A stretch of 64,000 nucleotides of DNA from Arthrobacter sp. DWC3 (GCF_002929375.1 NZ_PJIP01000006.1:62001-126000), one strand, 5' to 3'; positions 34,294 through 44,575 are shown, counted from the first letter of the stretch. Notes: generated by a model from the sequence alone, not told the origin. A program made the numbers and translations.

Positions 34294-35918
34294 TGCCCGG
34301 CCTGGGTCTGCTGCTCGGTCAGCGCCTGCGCCGCGACCGGCTGCAGCTCGCGCTGTGGATCCTCGGCACCGCGGCGCTCGCGCTCTTCTCGACCGTCTCG
34401 CTCGCCGACACGTTCGCGGACGCCGAGGAGCGCCGAGCCCTGCTGGCCCTGGCGATCGCCACCCCGGCCGTCCTCGTGTTCCGTGGGACACCGAACGGGG
34501 CCGAGCTCGACGACGTGACGTTCTTCGCGATCTTCTCGTTCCTGGCCCTGCTCGCCGGACTCATGAGCTCCTTCCTCGCCGTCCGGCACACGCGCGGCGA
34601 CGAGGAGCAGGGGCGCGCGGAGCTGGTCTCGGCGACACCGGCCGGCAGGGTGACACCGCTGGCCGCCACCCTGCTGCACGGCATCGGCGCCAACGTGGTG
34701 CTCGGCGCTGCGGTGGCCGTGGCGTTCGTCGCCGGGGGCCTCGATGCGACCGGGGCGGCGGTCACGGGGGCGGCGACCGCGGCAGCGGGGATCGCCTTCC
34801 TCGGTTTCGCGCTCTTCGCCGCCCAGATCATGCGTACCTCCCGCGGCGCCAACGGCCTGTCCGTCGCGTTCGTCGTCGGCGCGTACGTGCTGCGGGGGCT
34901 CGGTGACGCCGGTGGCTCCGCCTCGGCCGACCTCCTGCACGTCACGCCCGCGTGGCCGAGCCTGCTGTCGCCGATCGGCTGGGCCCAGCGCACCGGCGCG
35001 TGGAACCAGGACGATCCCGCACCGCTCCTGCTCGACCTCGTGTTCGCCGCGGTGCTCGTGGCCGTCGTGTTCGCGGTGCAGGGGGTGCGTGACACCGGCG
35101 CAAGCCTCATCGCTCCGCGCCCCAGCCGGGCGACGGCGACCGCGGCGCTCTCGGGGTCGCTGGGACTCGCCTGGCGGCTGACCCGCGGCGGCGTCCTCGC
35201 CTGGGCCGCCGGCGCGTTCGTGGCCGGGATACTGGCGACGTCGCTCACCACCCTCGTCGGCCGGCTCGGCGACCAGGCCCCGGAGGTCGCAGCGACGCTC
35301 GAAGGCCTCGCGCAGGCGGGATCGACGCTGGAGCAGGCACTCGTCGCGACCATCTTCTCGCTCGTCGGCGTGTTCGCGGGTGCGTGCGCCATCCAGGTGA
35401 TGACGAAGGCACGCCAGGAGGAGACGGGCGGCACCGCGGAGCTGCTGCTGGGATCCACTCGCCTGGGCCGGCTCCGGTGGGCCACGAACTACCTCGTCAC
35501 CGCCACGATCGGCATCGGGATCGTGCTCGCGTCGGCCTTCCTCGGTGCGGTGCTGGGAGCGGCAGGGGCCGCCGACCCACCCGCCGCGATCCGGGACGCC
35601 GCCCAGGCCTCCTTCGGGCAGGTACCCGCGGCGCTCGTGTTCCTCGGTCTCGCACTCGCCGCCTTCGTCCTCCTGCCCACGCTGGCCACCACCCTCAGCT
35701 GGAGCCTGCTCGGTCTCGCGACGGTGCTCGGCGTGTTCGGCGGACTCGTCGGGTTGCCGGAGTGGGCCGTCGACCTCTCACCGCTGGTCCACTCCCCCGT
35801 GCCCGCCGGTGACACCGTCGACTGGACGGGCGGTCTCTGGATGCTCGCCATCGCCGCGGCCGCACTGGCCTTCGGCACCGCGGCCGCGGCACGCCGCGAA
35901 CTGCGCACCGGCGCATAG
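34290..35918 (+). CDS. ABC transporter permease (large, multidrug type)
   Basis: A 542-residue integral membrane protein with about twelve hydrophobic segments, built as two similar halves (starts near 1 and 285). It has HTRGDEEQGRAELVSATPAG in the first half and KARQEETGGTAELLLGSTRL in the second, the conserved cytoplasmic motif of exporter permeases such as the tetronasin-resistance type. It works with the ATPase just upstream. Confidence 0.9.
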   Translation: MMPGLGLLLGQRLRRDRLQLALWILGTAALALFSTVSLADTFADAEERRALLALAIATPAVLVFRGTPNGAELDDVTFFAIFSFLALLAGLMSSFLAVRHTRGDEEQGRAELVSATPAGRVTPLAATLLHGIGANVVLGAAVAVAFVAGGLDATGAAVTGAATAAAGIAFLGFALFAAQIMRTSRGANGLSVAFVVGAYVLRGLGDAGGSASADLLHVTPAWPSLLSPIGWAQRTGAWNQDDPAPLLLDLVFAAVLVAVVFAVQGVRDTGASLIAPRPSRATATAALSGSLGLAWRLTRGGVLAWAAGAFVAGILATSLTTLVGRLGDQAPEVAATLEGLAQAGSTLEQALVATIFSLVGVFAGACAIQVMTKARQEETGGTAELLLGSTRLGRLRWATNYLVTATIGIGIVLASAFLGAVLGAAGAADPPAAIRDAAQASFGQVPAALVFLGLALAAFVLLPTLATTLSWSLLGLATVLGVFGGLVGLPEWAVDLSPLVHSPVPAGDTVDWTGGLWMLAIAAAALAFGTAAAARRELRTGA

Positions 35919-35994
35919 GCGCACGCGGCGTCACACTGGCGCCGATTCGCGCGGACCCTCGTATCCGTGGCGCGGGACTGGCTACGATCCGAGC

Positions 35995-36447
35995 ATGACC
36001 CGACCTCCCCTCCGCCCGGCCGCCCAGCAGGGGTCGGCGACCCTCGCGGCCGCCCTCCTCGCCGTCGTCGCAGCCTTCCAGGCCGCCCTCGCCCTCGGCG
36101 CACCGTGGGGAGAAGCGGCTTACGGGGGCGCACACCGCGGTGCGCTCCCGGCGAAGTACCGCGCGTCGAGCGCCGTGGCCTCCACGGCCTACGGCGTGCT
36201 CACCCTCGTCACGCTGGGCAGGGGGCCGGGCACGACGGCGAGGCGCCGGATCCTCTCGGCAGCCTCCGCCCTCATGATGCTCGGCACCGCCATGAACCTC
36301 GCCTCGCGCTCCCGCCTGGAACGGGCACTCTGGACGCCCGTGGCGGGGACGCTCGCCGTCACCCTGCTGCGCGTGGCACGCAGCACCCCCACGGGCGGCA
36401 CCCGCCCTACAGCTGGTCCTCGAGGTGGAAGACCTCGTCGAGCCTGA
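35995..36447 (+). CDS. Small membrane protein, unknown function
   Basis: A 150-residue protein with about four hydrophobic segments (AALLAVVAAFQAALALG, VASTAYGVLTLVTLG, ILSAASALMMLGTAMNLA, PVAGTLAVTLLRVA) and a basic C-terminus. The ATG is preceded by TACGAT six bases upstream and no ribosome site, so it may be leaderless. Its last 41 bases overlap the convergent rhaM gene. I do not recognise the family. Confidence 0.65.
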   Translation: MTRPPLRPAAQQGSATLAAALLAVVAAFQAALALGAPWGEAAYGGAHRGALPAKYRASSAVASTAYGVLTLVTLGRGPGTTARRRILSAASALMMLGTAMNLASRSRLERALWTPVAGTLAVTLLRVARSTPTGGTRPTAGPRGGRPRRA

Positions 36448-36733
36448 CGAAGCCCTCGTCCGGCCGGCCCTCGAGCGCCACGAAGAACGGCGCCATCTCC
36501 GCCTGCCACCGCGCGTTGACCTCCGTGCCGGCCATCGCGGCCTGGGAGGCGGCGAAGTCCTCGCACTCCACGTACCCGACCAGCAGGCCGTCCGGGCGCA
36601 GGAAGAGCGAGTAGTTGTGCCACCCGCTGTCCTTCAGGGCCCGCGCCATGTCCGGCCAGATGGCCGCATGGCGCTCGCGGTACTCGGGGATCCGCTCGGG
36701 CCGGACCTGCAGCTGGAAGCACACACGTTCCAT
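36407..36733 (-). CDS. rhaM: L-rhamnose mutarotase
   Basis: A 108-residue protein of the RhaM family (dimeric alpha/beta barrel) interconverting alpha and beta L-rhamnose: MERVCFQLQVRPERIPEYRE, HAAIWPDMARALKDSGWHNY and LFLRPDGLLVGYVECEDF. Last gene of the minus-strand rhamnose transport operon. Confidence 0.95.
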   Translation of the reverse strand: MERVCFQLQVRPERIPEYRERHAAIWPDMARALKDSGWHNYSLFLRPDGLLVGYVECEDFAASQAAMAGTEVNARWQAEMAPFFVALEGRPDEGFVRLDEVFHLEDQL

Positions 36734-36757
36734 GGTTCTCCTCTCCGGGCCGGGGCG

Positions 36758-38224
36758 TCAGAGCGCCACGTGGCGGTGTTCGACGCCGAGGAGGGACGCC
36801 GCGGCCTTCACGTCGGCGGCGCGGTGGCCCACGCACAGGGCCCAGTGGTGGCCGATGCCGGTCTGGCTCCACTCGTCCACCCACAGCCCGGGGTCTCCCC
36901 CGAAGTCCACCCGTGACGTGGTGTTGCCGATCGCCAGCAGCGGGCCGGGCACCACGGTGCCCTCGGAGGTGACGAAGACGTAGGAGCCGTCGGGGTCCTG
37001 GCCGATCCCGAAGGTGGTGACGGGACCGTGCCGGACGTCGAACTCCACCGAGACGCCCCAGCCACGCTTGCCGTGGTAGACCCCCAGTCCCCGCAGCAGC
37101 GGTTCGCCGGCGCTCACCGCGAGGTGCGCCGGTCCGTCATGGCCCATCTCCACCACGTTGTCGAAGAAGTTGAGCGCCTGGATCTCCGTGAACGAGCCGC
37201 CGGCTCCCATGGCCTGCGCCGCGAGCATCGCGATCGACGTCCGCAGTTCGTACTCGCCCGCCATCGGGACGCCGCGGGCCGTGAGGATCGAGGCGCCGAG
37301 GATCATGCACGCGCCGAGGCGTTCGTGCTGCTCGCCCGCGAGGCCGCGGTGGTAGTAGGCGAGGGAGTCGAGGTCGAACTCGGTCACGAGCCGGTCCAGC
37401 CCCACCGAGACCTTCGCGCCCCACGCGAAGTCGTCGTCGTCCACCGAGCCGTCCACCGTGAACAGGCTGCGGGCCAGTGCCACGCGCTCGCGGACCTGCC
37501 CGTCCGTCACCTCGCCGACGAACTCGCGCAGGTCGTCGAACTCGACCACCTCCACGTGCGAGCCGAACGTCGTCGAGACGGTGGTGAGGTCGGTGGAGAC
37601 GTCGAGCATCCCCGGGTACACGTGCCCCATCAGGCCGTGCCGGGCGTGCCGCAGCCTGCCGCGCACGCCGGCGGCGTGGACCCACTGGTCGATGCGCTCC
37701 CACGCGGACTCCTGCGTGAGGTACCCGGAGACCGATCGGAACGGGATGCCCGCGCGCTTGAACACGTTCGCGACCTCGGGCACGGGGCACTGGCCGCAGT
37801 ACGCGAGCCACTTGCCGGTGTCGAAGTCCGCGTGGTCCATGGCCTCGGTGGGCTGCAGGTCGATCACGAGGACCGGGGTCTGCGAGCGCTGGGCGATCGG
37901 CAGGACCATCGAGGACGTCAGATAGGTGGCGAGGAAGATGACGATGAGGTCGCAGTCCGCCCGCCGGAGCTCCTCGGCGGCCAGGGCCGCCTCGCGGGCA
38001 TCGGACACGAACCCGACGTCGGTCACGTCGGCGTCGAGCGCGTCGAAGCGGGCGGTGACGTAGCGTGCCGATTCCTGCAGCTGCGGCAGGAGATCGGGGA
38101 ACTGCGGCCAGTACGCACCGAGGCCGCCCGAGACGAGTCCGAGGCGCGTGGGACGCCGGCGGACGGGTTCGAGCAGGCCGGAGAGCGCGAGGTGCGTGGA
38201 CGAGGCCGGGGAGTCGGTGGTCAT
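36758..38224 (-). CDS. L-fucose/L-arabinose isomerase family protein
   Basis: A 488-residue protein with the isomerase-family fold. The N-terminal domains contain LGLVSGGLGAYWPQFPDLLP and IVIFLATYLTSSMVLPIAQR. The C-terminal domain has metal-site candidates in GEYELRTSIAMLAAQAMGAG and EIQALNFFDNVVEMGHDG. It sits in the rhamnose operon although a true RhaI is encoded at 44576, so it may act on another deoxy- or pentose sugar, or on rhamnose in a parallel way. Start 38224 has AGGAGC upstream. Confidence 0.82.
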   Translation of the reverse strand: MTTDSPASSTHLALSGLLEPVRRRPTRLGLVSGGLGAYWPQFPDLLPQLQESARYVTARFDALDADVTDVGFVSDAREAALAAEELRRADCDLIVIFLATYLTSSMVLPIAQRSQTPVLVIDLQPTEAMDHADFDTGKWLAYCGQCPVPEVANVFKRAGIPFRSVSGYLTQESAWERIDQWVHAAGVRGRLRHARHGLMGHVYPGMLDVSTDLTTVSTTFGSHVEVVEFDDLREFVGEVTDGQVRERVALARSLFTVDGSVDDDDFAWGAKVSVGLDRLVTEFDLDSLAYYHRGLAGEQHERLGACMILGASILTARGVPMAGEYELRTSIAMLAAQAMGAGGSFTEIQALNFFDNVVEMGHDGPAHLAVSAGEPLLRGLGVYHGKRGWGVSVEFDVRHGPVTTFGIGQDPDGSYVFVTSEGTVVPGPLLAIGNTTSRVDFGGDPGLWVDEWSQTGIGHHWALCVGHRAADVKAAASLLGVEHRHVAL

Positions 38225-38277
38225 GGGTGCTCCTGGGACGATCGGGACCGGACGAGCAGGACGGGCGGGGCACACGA

Positions 38278-38308
38278 GGGCGGGGCGCCCCTCGGGAGCG
38301 CCCCGCCC
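38278..38308 (-). terminator. Intra-operon hairpin after rhaS
   Basis: Eleven-base perfect arms GGGCGGGGCGC / GCGCCCCGCCC with a 9-nt loop, six bases after the rhaS stop. Within the operon it may act as a partial terminator or protect rhaS mRNA, raising binding-protein levels. Confidence 0.7.
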
Positions 38309-38314
38309 CGGCGA

Positions 38315-39367
38315 CTAGAAGTCGTAGTCCCCGATGTTCTCCTTGGTGAACACGGTGGGCGGACCGACCAGCACGATCCCGCCCTCGGCGACCTCGCGCT
38401 CGCCGAGCTCGCCGGCCTCGAAGGTGTCGCCGACCTCGCCGGTGATCGAGCCGTCGGCCAGCGCCTTGCCCGCGAACGCCGCCACGTAGCCGAGCTGTGC
38501 CGGGTCCCAGAGGGCGAACTCGGTGACGGTGCCGTCCTCGACGAACGGGCGCATCTCGTTCGGCAGTCCGAGCCCGGTCAGCGCCACCTTGCCCTTGTAC
38601 TCGGACGTGGAGAGGTACCGTGCCGTCGCGGCGATACCGACCGTGGTGGGCGAGATGATGCCCTTCAGGTTCGGGTACGCCTGCAGCAGGCCCTGGGCCT
38701 CCTGGAAGGACTTAGTGTCGTCGTCGTCGCCGTAGACCTTCGCCACGAGCTTGATGTCGGCGTACTCGGGGTTGGCGGCGAGCTCCTCCTCCATGAACTT
38801 GATCCACTCGTTCTGGTTGGTGGCGTTGGCGGTGGCCGAGAGGATCGCGATCTCCCCCTCCCCGCCGATCTGCTTCGAGATGAGCTCGAGCTGGATCAGG
38901 GCCACGTCCTTGGCGTTGACCTGGCTGACGAAGAGGTCGCGGTAGTCGGGGTTGGTGTCGGAGTCGAACGCGACGATCTTGGCGCCCGCGGTGCGGGCCT
39001 CCTCGAGGGCCGGCCCGACGGCGTCGGGGTCGTTGGCGGCGATCACGATCACGTTGGTGCCGCGCTGCGTCTCGGCGTTGATGAAGGACACCTGGCTGGA
39101 GGCGCTGGCATCCAGCGGACCGACCACCTCGGAGGAGGCGAAGCCCGCCTCCGTGGCGCCGTCCTCGCCGCCGCCCAGCACCACGTCGGTGTAGGGGTTG
39201 TTGAGCTGCTTGGGGATGAACGTGATCGTCTGCTCGCCGTCCGCTCCTGCGCCGCCGCCCTCGGTGGCCGCACCGCCACCGCAGGCACTGAGGACCAGCG
39301 CGGCGCTCGTCGCGAGAGCCGCGAACGCCGCCCGGCGCCGGGTGGATCCGGAATGAATAAACCTCAT
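38315..39367 (-). CDS. rhaS: Rhamnose ABC transporter substrate-binding lipoprotein
   Basis: A 350-residue periplasmic-type binding protein with a lipoprotein signal peptide (basic start, hydrophobic stretch, lipobox LSAC with Cys29). It has the sugar-binding family sequence FINAETQRGTNVIVIAAND and AYPNLKGIISPTTVGIAATA, as in RhaS. Anchored outside the membrane, it delivers rhamnose to RhaP/RhaQ. GAAAGGAAAAACA precedes the ATG. Confidence 0.93.
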   Translation of the reverse strand: MRFIHSGSTRRRAAFAALATSAALVLSACGGGAATEGGGAGADGEQTITFIPKQLNNPYTDVVLGGGEDGATEAGFASSEVVGPLDASASSQVSFINAETQRGTNVIVIAANDPDAVGPALEEARTAGAKIVAFDSDTNPDYRDLFVSQVNAKDVALIQLELISKQIGGEGEIAILSATANATNQNEWIKFMEEELAANPEYADIKLVAKVYGDDDDTKSFQEAQGLLQAYPNLKGIISPTTVGIAATARYLSTSEYKGKVALTGLGLPNEMRPFVEDGTVTEFALWDPAQLGYVAAFAGKALADGSITGEVGDTFEAGELGEREVAEGGIVLVGPPTVFTKENIGDYDF

Positions 39368-39428
39368 TGTTTTTCCTTTCGAAGGGCGGCTGTGGACCAG
39401 ACGCCGGGTGCAACCCCAGGGGGACGGC

Positions 39429-40595
39429 CTAGGGAAGTGGTGCTGCGCGGACCTGCCTGGCGTGGCGGGCCCGCTGGACGGCGGCGGCGATGTTCGGCGC
39501 CACCACGGAGAGGATGAGCAGGGAGCCCGTCACGATGATGAGGACCACCTCGGAGACGCGGTCCAGCTTGAGCGCGTAGTTGATGGTGCCGATGAGCAGC
39601 ACACCCGCCAGCACGCCCGGGATGGACCCCTTGCCGCCGAAGATCGAGACGCCGCCCAGGAGCACGGCGGCGATGACCGCGAGTTCGAGCCCGCTCGCGT
39701 TGTCGCTGCGGGCGCTCGAGTAGCGGAGCGTCCAGTAGATGCCGGCGAACGCCGACACCGTCCCGGTGGCCAGGTAGAGCAGGAACTTCGACCGGGCGAC
39801 GTCGATCCCGACGAACGTGGCGGCCTCCTTGCTGTACCCGAGGGCGAAGAGTCCCCGGCCGAACGGCGTGAAGTGCAGCACGACGGCGAATGCGACGATG
39901 AGCACCACGACGCCGACCATCACGGTGGGGATCCCCGTGCCGCCGATCTTCGAGGTGAAGAAGGACGTGAGCCCGGGCGGGAAGTTGGCCACCGCGTTGT
40001 CGCCGATCACCACGAGGGCGAGGCCGCGGAACAGCGCGAGCGTGCCGATGGTGACGGCGAGGGACGGCAGGCCGAGGTAGGCGATGAGCACCCCGTTGAA
40101 CGCACCGGCAACGAGGCCCGCGAGGACGCAGATCACCAGCACGAGCGCGATCGGCATGCCACCCTGCCAGAGGACGCCCATGAGGGCGCTCGTGAGGCCG
40201 GCGATGCTCGCCACCGACAGGTCGATCTCCCCCGAGATGATGACGAGCGTCATCGGCAGGGCGATGAGCAGCGTGGGGATCACGTCCAGGAGCAGGAAGC
40301 CGACCGTGACGGGCGAGGCGAAGCGCGGGATCACGAGGCTCGCGTAGAGCACCACGACCACGAGCACGTAGATCATGATCGCGTCACGTCCGAGGAGGAT
40401 CCGCGCGGCGCCGGTGCGGCCCTTGGGGACGGCGAGCACCCTGGTGGTGTCGGCCTTCCCGGCCGCCGGCCGGCGCGTGCTCTTCTCCTCGGAGGTCCTG
40501 GTGCCTGGGGCGGCCATGCGCTTGCCTTTCGCTGGTGGGTCCGGCGGACCCTGGTCGGGGTCGACGGCGGTCCGGGAACGCGACGGGTCAGACAT
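39429..40595 (-). CDS. rhaQ: Rhamnose ABC transporter permease 2
   Basis: A 388-residue RbsC-type permease with a ~75-residue charged N-terminal extension and about nine membrane segments; motifs VIISGEIDLSVASIAGLTSA and GLELAVIAAVLLGGVSIFGG are typical. The start at 40595 is supported by GGAGG six bases upstream inside the previous gene, with which it overlaps by eight bases. ATG 40517 is an internal alternative that would remove the extension. Confidence 0.9.
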   Translation of the reverse strand: MSDPSRSRTAVDPDQGPPDPPAKGKRMAAPGTRTSEEKSTRRPAAGKADTTRVLAVPKGRTGAARILLGRDAIMIYVLVVVVLYASLVIPRFASPVTVGFLLLDVIPTLLIALPMTLVIISGEIDLSVASIAGLTSALMGVLWQGGMPIALVLVICVLAGLVAGAFNGVLIAYLGLPSLAVTIGTLALFRGLALVVIGDNAVANFPPGLTSFFTSKIGGTGIPTVMVGVVVLIVAFAVVLHFTPFGRGLFALGYSKEAATFVGIDVARSKFLLYLATGTVSAFAGIYWTLRYSSARSDNASGLELAVIAAVLLGGVSIFGGKGSIPGVLAGVLLIGTINYALKLDRVSEVVLIIVTGSLLILSVVAPNIAAAVQRARHARQVRAAPLP

Positions 40596-41637
40596 TGCGG
40601 GCCTCCAGCATGCGGAGCTTGCGGGCGGCCCGCACGCTGGCGAGGCGGTCGATGACCACGGCGGCGAGGATCAGGATGCCCACGATGGCCTGCTGCCAGA
40701 ACTTGTCGACGCGCAGCGCCGTCAGGGCGCTGGTGATGGTGGTCAGGAGGAGGGCGCCGATCGCGGCGCCCACCACGGTGCCGCTGCCGCCGAAGATCGC
40801 GACGCCGCCCACCACGGCCGCGGCGACGACGTCGAGCTCGAGTCCGGAGCCCGTCGTCGCGCCCACCGAGTTGAAGCGGCTGGCGTAGAGCACACCGGCG
40901 AGTCCGGCGAGGAGGCCGTTCACCACGAAGGCGAGCAGGACCCGGCGCGTGACGGGGATGCCGAAGAGCCGGGCGGCGTCGGGGTCGGAGCCGATGGCGT
41001 AGAGGTCACGCCCGGGCCGCGTGCCCAGCATGTACACCGCGACGATCGCGACGACCACGACGGCGATCAGGGTGATCACGGGGAACCCGAGGACGGTGTC
41101 CACCGAGAGGTTGCCGAACGCCTCGGGGCGGTCGCCGGCGAAGTACTGGGTGCCACCCGCCCAGGCGTTGTTGACGCCGCGGAAGATGTAGAGCGTGCCG
41201 AGCGTGATGACGAGCGCCGGGACCTTCGCGATGGTGATCAGGAGACCGTTGAGGGCACCGAGCACCGCGCCGAAGAGCATCCCGAGCACGAACACCGCGA
41301 TGATCGGCAGGTTCGGGGCGGCCACGAAGATGCTGCCGGTGCCGAAGGCCACGAGCCCGAGGATGGACCCTACGGACAGGTCGATGTTCCGGGTGATGAT
41401 CACGAGGGTCTGGCCCACCGCGAGGATCATCAGGATGGTCGCGTTCAGCAGCAGGTCCTTGATGCCCTGCTCGCTGAGGAACAGCGGGTTGAGGGCCGCG
41501 GTCACGGCGACGAGGACCACGAGGGCGAGGATCACCGGGAGCTCGCGGAGCCTGAGGAGGTTCGCGAGTGCCGAGGGGCGGGAGTGCGGCGCGGTGGGGT
41601 GCGCGGGAGCCGCGCCTACTGTGCCGTCGAGACTCAT
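40588..41637 (-). CDS. rhaP: Rhamnose ABC transporter permease 1
   Basis: A 349-residue RbsC-type permease with [37 protein letters not shown] and [20 protein letters not shown]. It forms the membrane channel with RhaQ. Its ATG overlaps the rhaT stop (ATGA). Confidence 0.92.
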   Translation of the reverse strand: MSLDGTVGAAPAHPTAPHSRPSALANLLRLRELPVILALVVLVAVTAALNPLFLSEQGIKDLLLNATILMILAVGQTLVIITRNIDLSVGSILGLVAFGTGSIFVAAPNLPIIAVFVLGMLFGAVLGALNGLLITIAKVPALVITLGTLYIFRGVNNAWAGGTQYFAGDRPEAFGNLSVDTVLGFPVITLIAVVVVAIVAVYMLGTRPGRDLYAIGSDPDAARLFGIPVTRRVLLAFVVNGLLAGLAGVLYASRFNSVGATTGSGLELDVVAAAVVGGVAIFGGSGTVVGAAIGALLLTTITSALTALRVDKFWQQAIVGILILAAVVIDRLASVRAARKLRMLEARNV

Positions 41638-43187
41638 CGGGAGGCCTCCAGGGATGCGGTGGCAGCGTGCATGACGGTCTCGGCGGTGGCCTCCGCGCGG
41701 TCGAGGCGGCCCGTGATGCGGCCCTCCCGCATGACCAGCACGCGGTCGGCCATGCCGAGTACTTCGGGGAGCTCGGAGGAGATCATGAGGATCGCGATCC
41801 CGCGTCCGGCGAGTTCCGAGAGGAGGCGGTGCACCTCGGCCTTCGTGCCGACGTCGATCCCGCGGGTCGGTTCGTCGACGATCAGGAGCTTGGGGTCCGT
41901 GGCGAGCCACTTGGCGAGAACCACCTTCTGCTGGTTGCCGCCGGACAGGGTGGAGACGGCGTGTTCGGGCGAGCCAGCCTTCACCTGCAGGCGCTTCCCC
42001 CAGGTCTCGGCGGCCTCGCGTTCGGCACGGCCGCTGATGAGGCCGAACCGTGCGAGCGAGTGCCGGAGCGTGAGGGCCGCGTTGCGCTCGACCGACAGGT
42101 CCATGACGAGCCCCTGCTTCCGCCGGTCCTCGGGCACGAACCCGATCCCGGCGTCGATCGCGGCACGGGGGTCCTTGCGCCGCAGCGGCCGTCCGGCCAT
42201 CTCGACGGTGCCGGACTCGTAGCGGTCGATGCCGAAGACAGCGCGGGCCACCTCGGTCCGTCCGGCGCCCACGAGCCCCGAGAGCGCCACGATCTCGCCG
42301 GCCCGCACCTCGAAGTCGATGTCGTGGAAGACGCCGGGGCGGGTCAGCCCGCTGACCCGCAGGACGACATCTCCCGCCTCCGTCTCGGTCTTGGGGAACA
42401 GGGCGTCGATGTCGCGGCCCACCATCTCGCGGACGATCGCCTCGACCGACGTCGCGCCCGTCTCGTGGGTGGCGATGTAGGTGCCGTCGCGCATGACGGT
42501 GATGCGGTCGCAGAGGCCGAAGACCTCGTCGAAGCGGTGGGAGATGAAGAGGATGCCGCTGCCGGAATCCCGGAGGCGGCGGGCGACGGCGAACAGGCGG
42601 TCCACCTCGACGCCGCTGAGCGCAGCCGTGGGCTCGTCCATGACCAGCACGCGGGCGTCGAGGGAGATGGCCTTCGCGATCTCGATGATCTGCTGGTCGG
42701 CGATGGAGAGGCCCTCCGCCACACGATCCGGATCGATGGGGACGCCGAGCTGGTCGAACAGCTCCCCGGCGCGACGGCGCATCTCGATGCGGCTGATCAG
42801 GCCGAAGCGCCCCTTCGGCTGGCGGCCGACGAAGATGTTCTCGGCCACCGTGAGGTCGGGGAAGAGCGTGGGCTCCTGGTAGATGACCGAGATGCCTGCG
42901 GCCTTGCTATCAGCGACGTTGCGGAAGCTCACGGGCTGCCCGGCGACGAGGAACTCGCCGGCGTCGGGCTGGTGCACCCCGGCGAGGATCTTCACCAGCG
43001 TCGACTTGCCCGCGCCGTTCTCGCCGACCAGTGCGTGGATCTCGCCGGCCGCGAGCTCTACGGTGCCGTCCGCGAGGGCCACGACCGGGCCGAAGGTCTT
43101 GAGTGCTCCCCGGAGGGTCAGCACGGAGGTGCGGTCCGGGTCGGTGGGATCAGGGGCCTCGATGCCGTGATCGGCGGGGTGCGTCAA
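41634..43187 (-). CDS. rhaT: Rhamnose ABC transporter ATP-binding protein
   Basis: A 517-residue double ATPase. First half: Walker [10 protein letters not shown] (55-63), signature [14 protein letters not shown] and Walker [13 protein letters not shown]. Second half: degenerate P-loop GLVGAGRTE, signature LSGGNQQKV and Walker [13 protein letters not shown], as usual for sugar importers. The TTG start at 43187 is preferred because GAGGAG lies five bases upstream; the ATG at 43232 would run through the LacI operator. First gene of the transport operon. Confidence 0.92.
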   Translation of the reverse strand: MTHPADHGIEAPDPTDPDRTSVLTLRGALKTFGPVVALADGTVELAAGEIHALVGENGAGKSTLVKILAGVHQPDAGEFLVAGQPVSFRNVADSKAAGISVIYQEPTLFPDLTVAENIFVGRQPKGRFGLISRIEMRRRAGELFDQLGVPIDPDRVAEGLSIADQQIIEIAKAISLDARVLVMDEPTAALSGVEVDRLFAVARRLRDSGSGILFISHRFDEVFGLCDRITVMRDGTYIATHETGATSVEAIVREMVGRDIDALFPKTETEAGDVVLRVSGLTRPGVFHDIDFEVRAGEIVALSGLVGAGRTEVARAVFGIDRYESGTVEMAGRPLRRKDPRAAIDAGIGFVPEDRRKQGLVMDLSVERNAALTLRHSLARFGLISGRAEREAAETWGKRLQVKAGSPEHAVSTLSGGNQQKVVLAKWLATDPKLLIVDEPTRGIDVGTKAEVHRLLSELAGRGIAILMISSELPEVLGMADRVLVMREGRITGRLDRAEATAETVMHAATASLEASR

Positions 43188-43206
43188 TGCAGCTCCTCGT
43201 AGGAAA

Positions 43207-43218
43207 TGAATCGTTTCA
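43207..43218. promoter_or_regulatory. LacI-type operator before rhaT
   Basis: TGAATCGTTTCA, a palindrome with central CG apart from the two T/A positions beside it, 19 bp before the rhaT start. The reverse complement is identical to the site at 44440-44451. Confidence 0.75.
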
Positions 43219-43314
43219 GAGCAACGGTTCACATCGAATAGTAGGCGTGACCCCCATCACCGTCAACAGACCGAGATCGACCTGTGACCTCCGCGGCCGG
43301 AGCGTCCCCCGCGG

Positions 43315-44403
43315 TCAGCCCGCAGCGCGGACCGCCGCCTGCGTGCTGCCTCGCTCCACGAGTTCCGGGTCGAAGATGACCTGCCGGCGGCGGGACGCGG
43401 GACCCTCGATCTCCTCGAGGAGGAGCTCGACGGCGGTGCGTCCCATCAGCGTGGTCGGCTTGCGGACGCTCGACAGCGGCACCACGGCCGAGGCCGAGAA
43501 GTCGATGTCGTCGTAGCCGATGAGGGCGATGTCCTCGGGGATCCGCAGTCCGCGGATCAGCAGCACGGCCTGCATGACGCCGATGGCGAGGAGGTCGTTG
43601 GCGCAGAAGATGCCGTCCGGCAGCTCCCCGGTGCGGCGCTGCGCGATCTCGCCGCCGACGTCGCGGCCGGCCAGGACCGTCATGGCCTCGGCCTCGACGA
43701 CCTCGAGCACCGCGCCGTCGTGCTCCTCGACGGCCTGGCGCGCACCCGTCAGGCGGTCCGCGACCTGGCGGTAGTCGGCCCTGGCCCCCACGAACACGAT
43801 GCGCCGCCTCCCTGCCTCGAGGAGGTGCCGCACCGCCATGTAGCCGCCGGCGACGTCGTCCACGGACACGGAGCTGCAGCGCCGCTGCGTATCCGTCCGA
43901 TCGACGAGCACCACGGGCATGCCGCGGGAACGCAGGGCCTCGACGCGCGGCCCCACGTCGCCGACGGGTGAGATGAGCATGCCCTGGACGCGCTGCTGCT
44001 CGAAGACGTCGATGTACCGGGCCTCGCGGCCCGCGTCCTGGCCGCTGTCGCCGAGGACCACGGTGCTGCCGTTCTCGGCCGCACAGTCCTCCGCGGCACG
44101 GGCGAGGGAGGAGAAGAAGGGGTTGCCGACGTCGAGCACGATGAGCCCGATGGTGCGGCTCTGGCCCGCCCGCAACTGGCGGGCGGCGTCGTTCCGGACG
44201 AACCCGAGCTCGTCGATGGCGCCCTGCACGCGCTCCCGTGTCGCGGCGGAGACCCGCGCGGGATGGTTCAGCACATTCGACACGGTGCCGACCGCCACCC
44301 CTGCACGGTCTGCGACGTCCTTGATGCTGACGGTTCGGCTCTCCATGGCTACCTGACGTTCGGGTCCGGCGGTGGCGCTGAGGGCCGGCAGGACTGTTGA
44401 CAC
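43315..44403 (-). CDS. LacI family regulator of the rhamnose genes
   Basis: A 362-residue repressor: helix-turn-helix VSIKDVADRAGVAVGTVSNV, hinge helix AARQLRAGQSRTIGLIV, and a sugar-binding core (VLVDRTDTQRRCSSVSVDD, CANDLLAIGVMQ, IGYDDIDFS). It lies between the two rhamnose units. The GTG start at 44403 has GGAG five bases upstream; ATG 44346 gives the more usual short N-terminus. Rhamnose or a pathway intermediate is the likely inducer. Confidence 0.9.
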   Translation of the reverse strand: MSTVLPALSATAGPERQVAMESRTVSIKDVADRAGVAVGTVSNVLNHPARVSAATRERVQGAIDELGFVRNDAARQLRAGQSRTIGLIVLDVGNPFFSSLARAAEDCAAENGSTVVLGDSGQDAGREARYIDVFEQQRVQGMLISPVGDVGPRVEALRSRGMPVVLVDRTDTQRRCSSVSVDDVAGGYMAVRHLLEAGRRRIVFVGARADYRQVADRLTGARQAVEEHDGAVLEVVEAEAMTVLAGRDVGGEIAQRRTGELPDGIFCANDLLAIGVMQAVLLIRGLRIPEDIALIGYDDIDFSASAVVPLSSVRKPTTLMGRTAVELLLEEIEGPASRRRQVIFDPELVERGSTQAAVRAAG

Positions 44404-44439
44404 TCGGTCTCCAGCAAGGATAACTTTGAAACGTGCTAA

Positions 44440-44451
44440 TGAAACGATTCA
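44440..44451. promoter_or_regulatory. LacI-type operator before rhaI and the lacI gene
   Basis: TGAAACGATTCA, the exact reverse complement of the rhaT site, 36 bp before the lacI start and 124 bp before rhaI. An imperfect second copy, TTTGAAACGTGCTAA, starts at about 44425. Confidence 0.75.
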
Positions 44452-44575
44452 AAAGCGCGCTGATTCTCTGGACCCCTTCCCGGTCCGTTCCGGGCAGGCG
44501 AAGACATCCGAATACCCGTCGCCGGCGGTGCTGCGGAGCACCCCGCGGCCGCCCTTCCAACGCTGGAGAGAGTAC

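Noticed and set aside
37028-42222. Very long plus-strand frames (829 and 615 codons) across the rhamnose transport genes
   Set aside because: Antisense to RhaS/RhaP/RhaQ and the isomerase; His/Asp/Glu/Gly-rich shadow composition.
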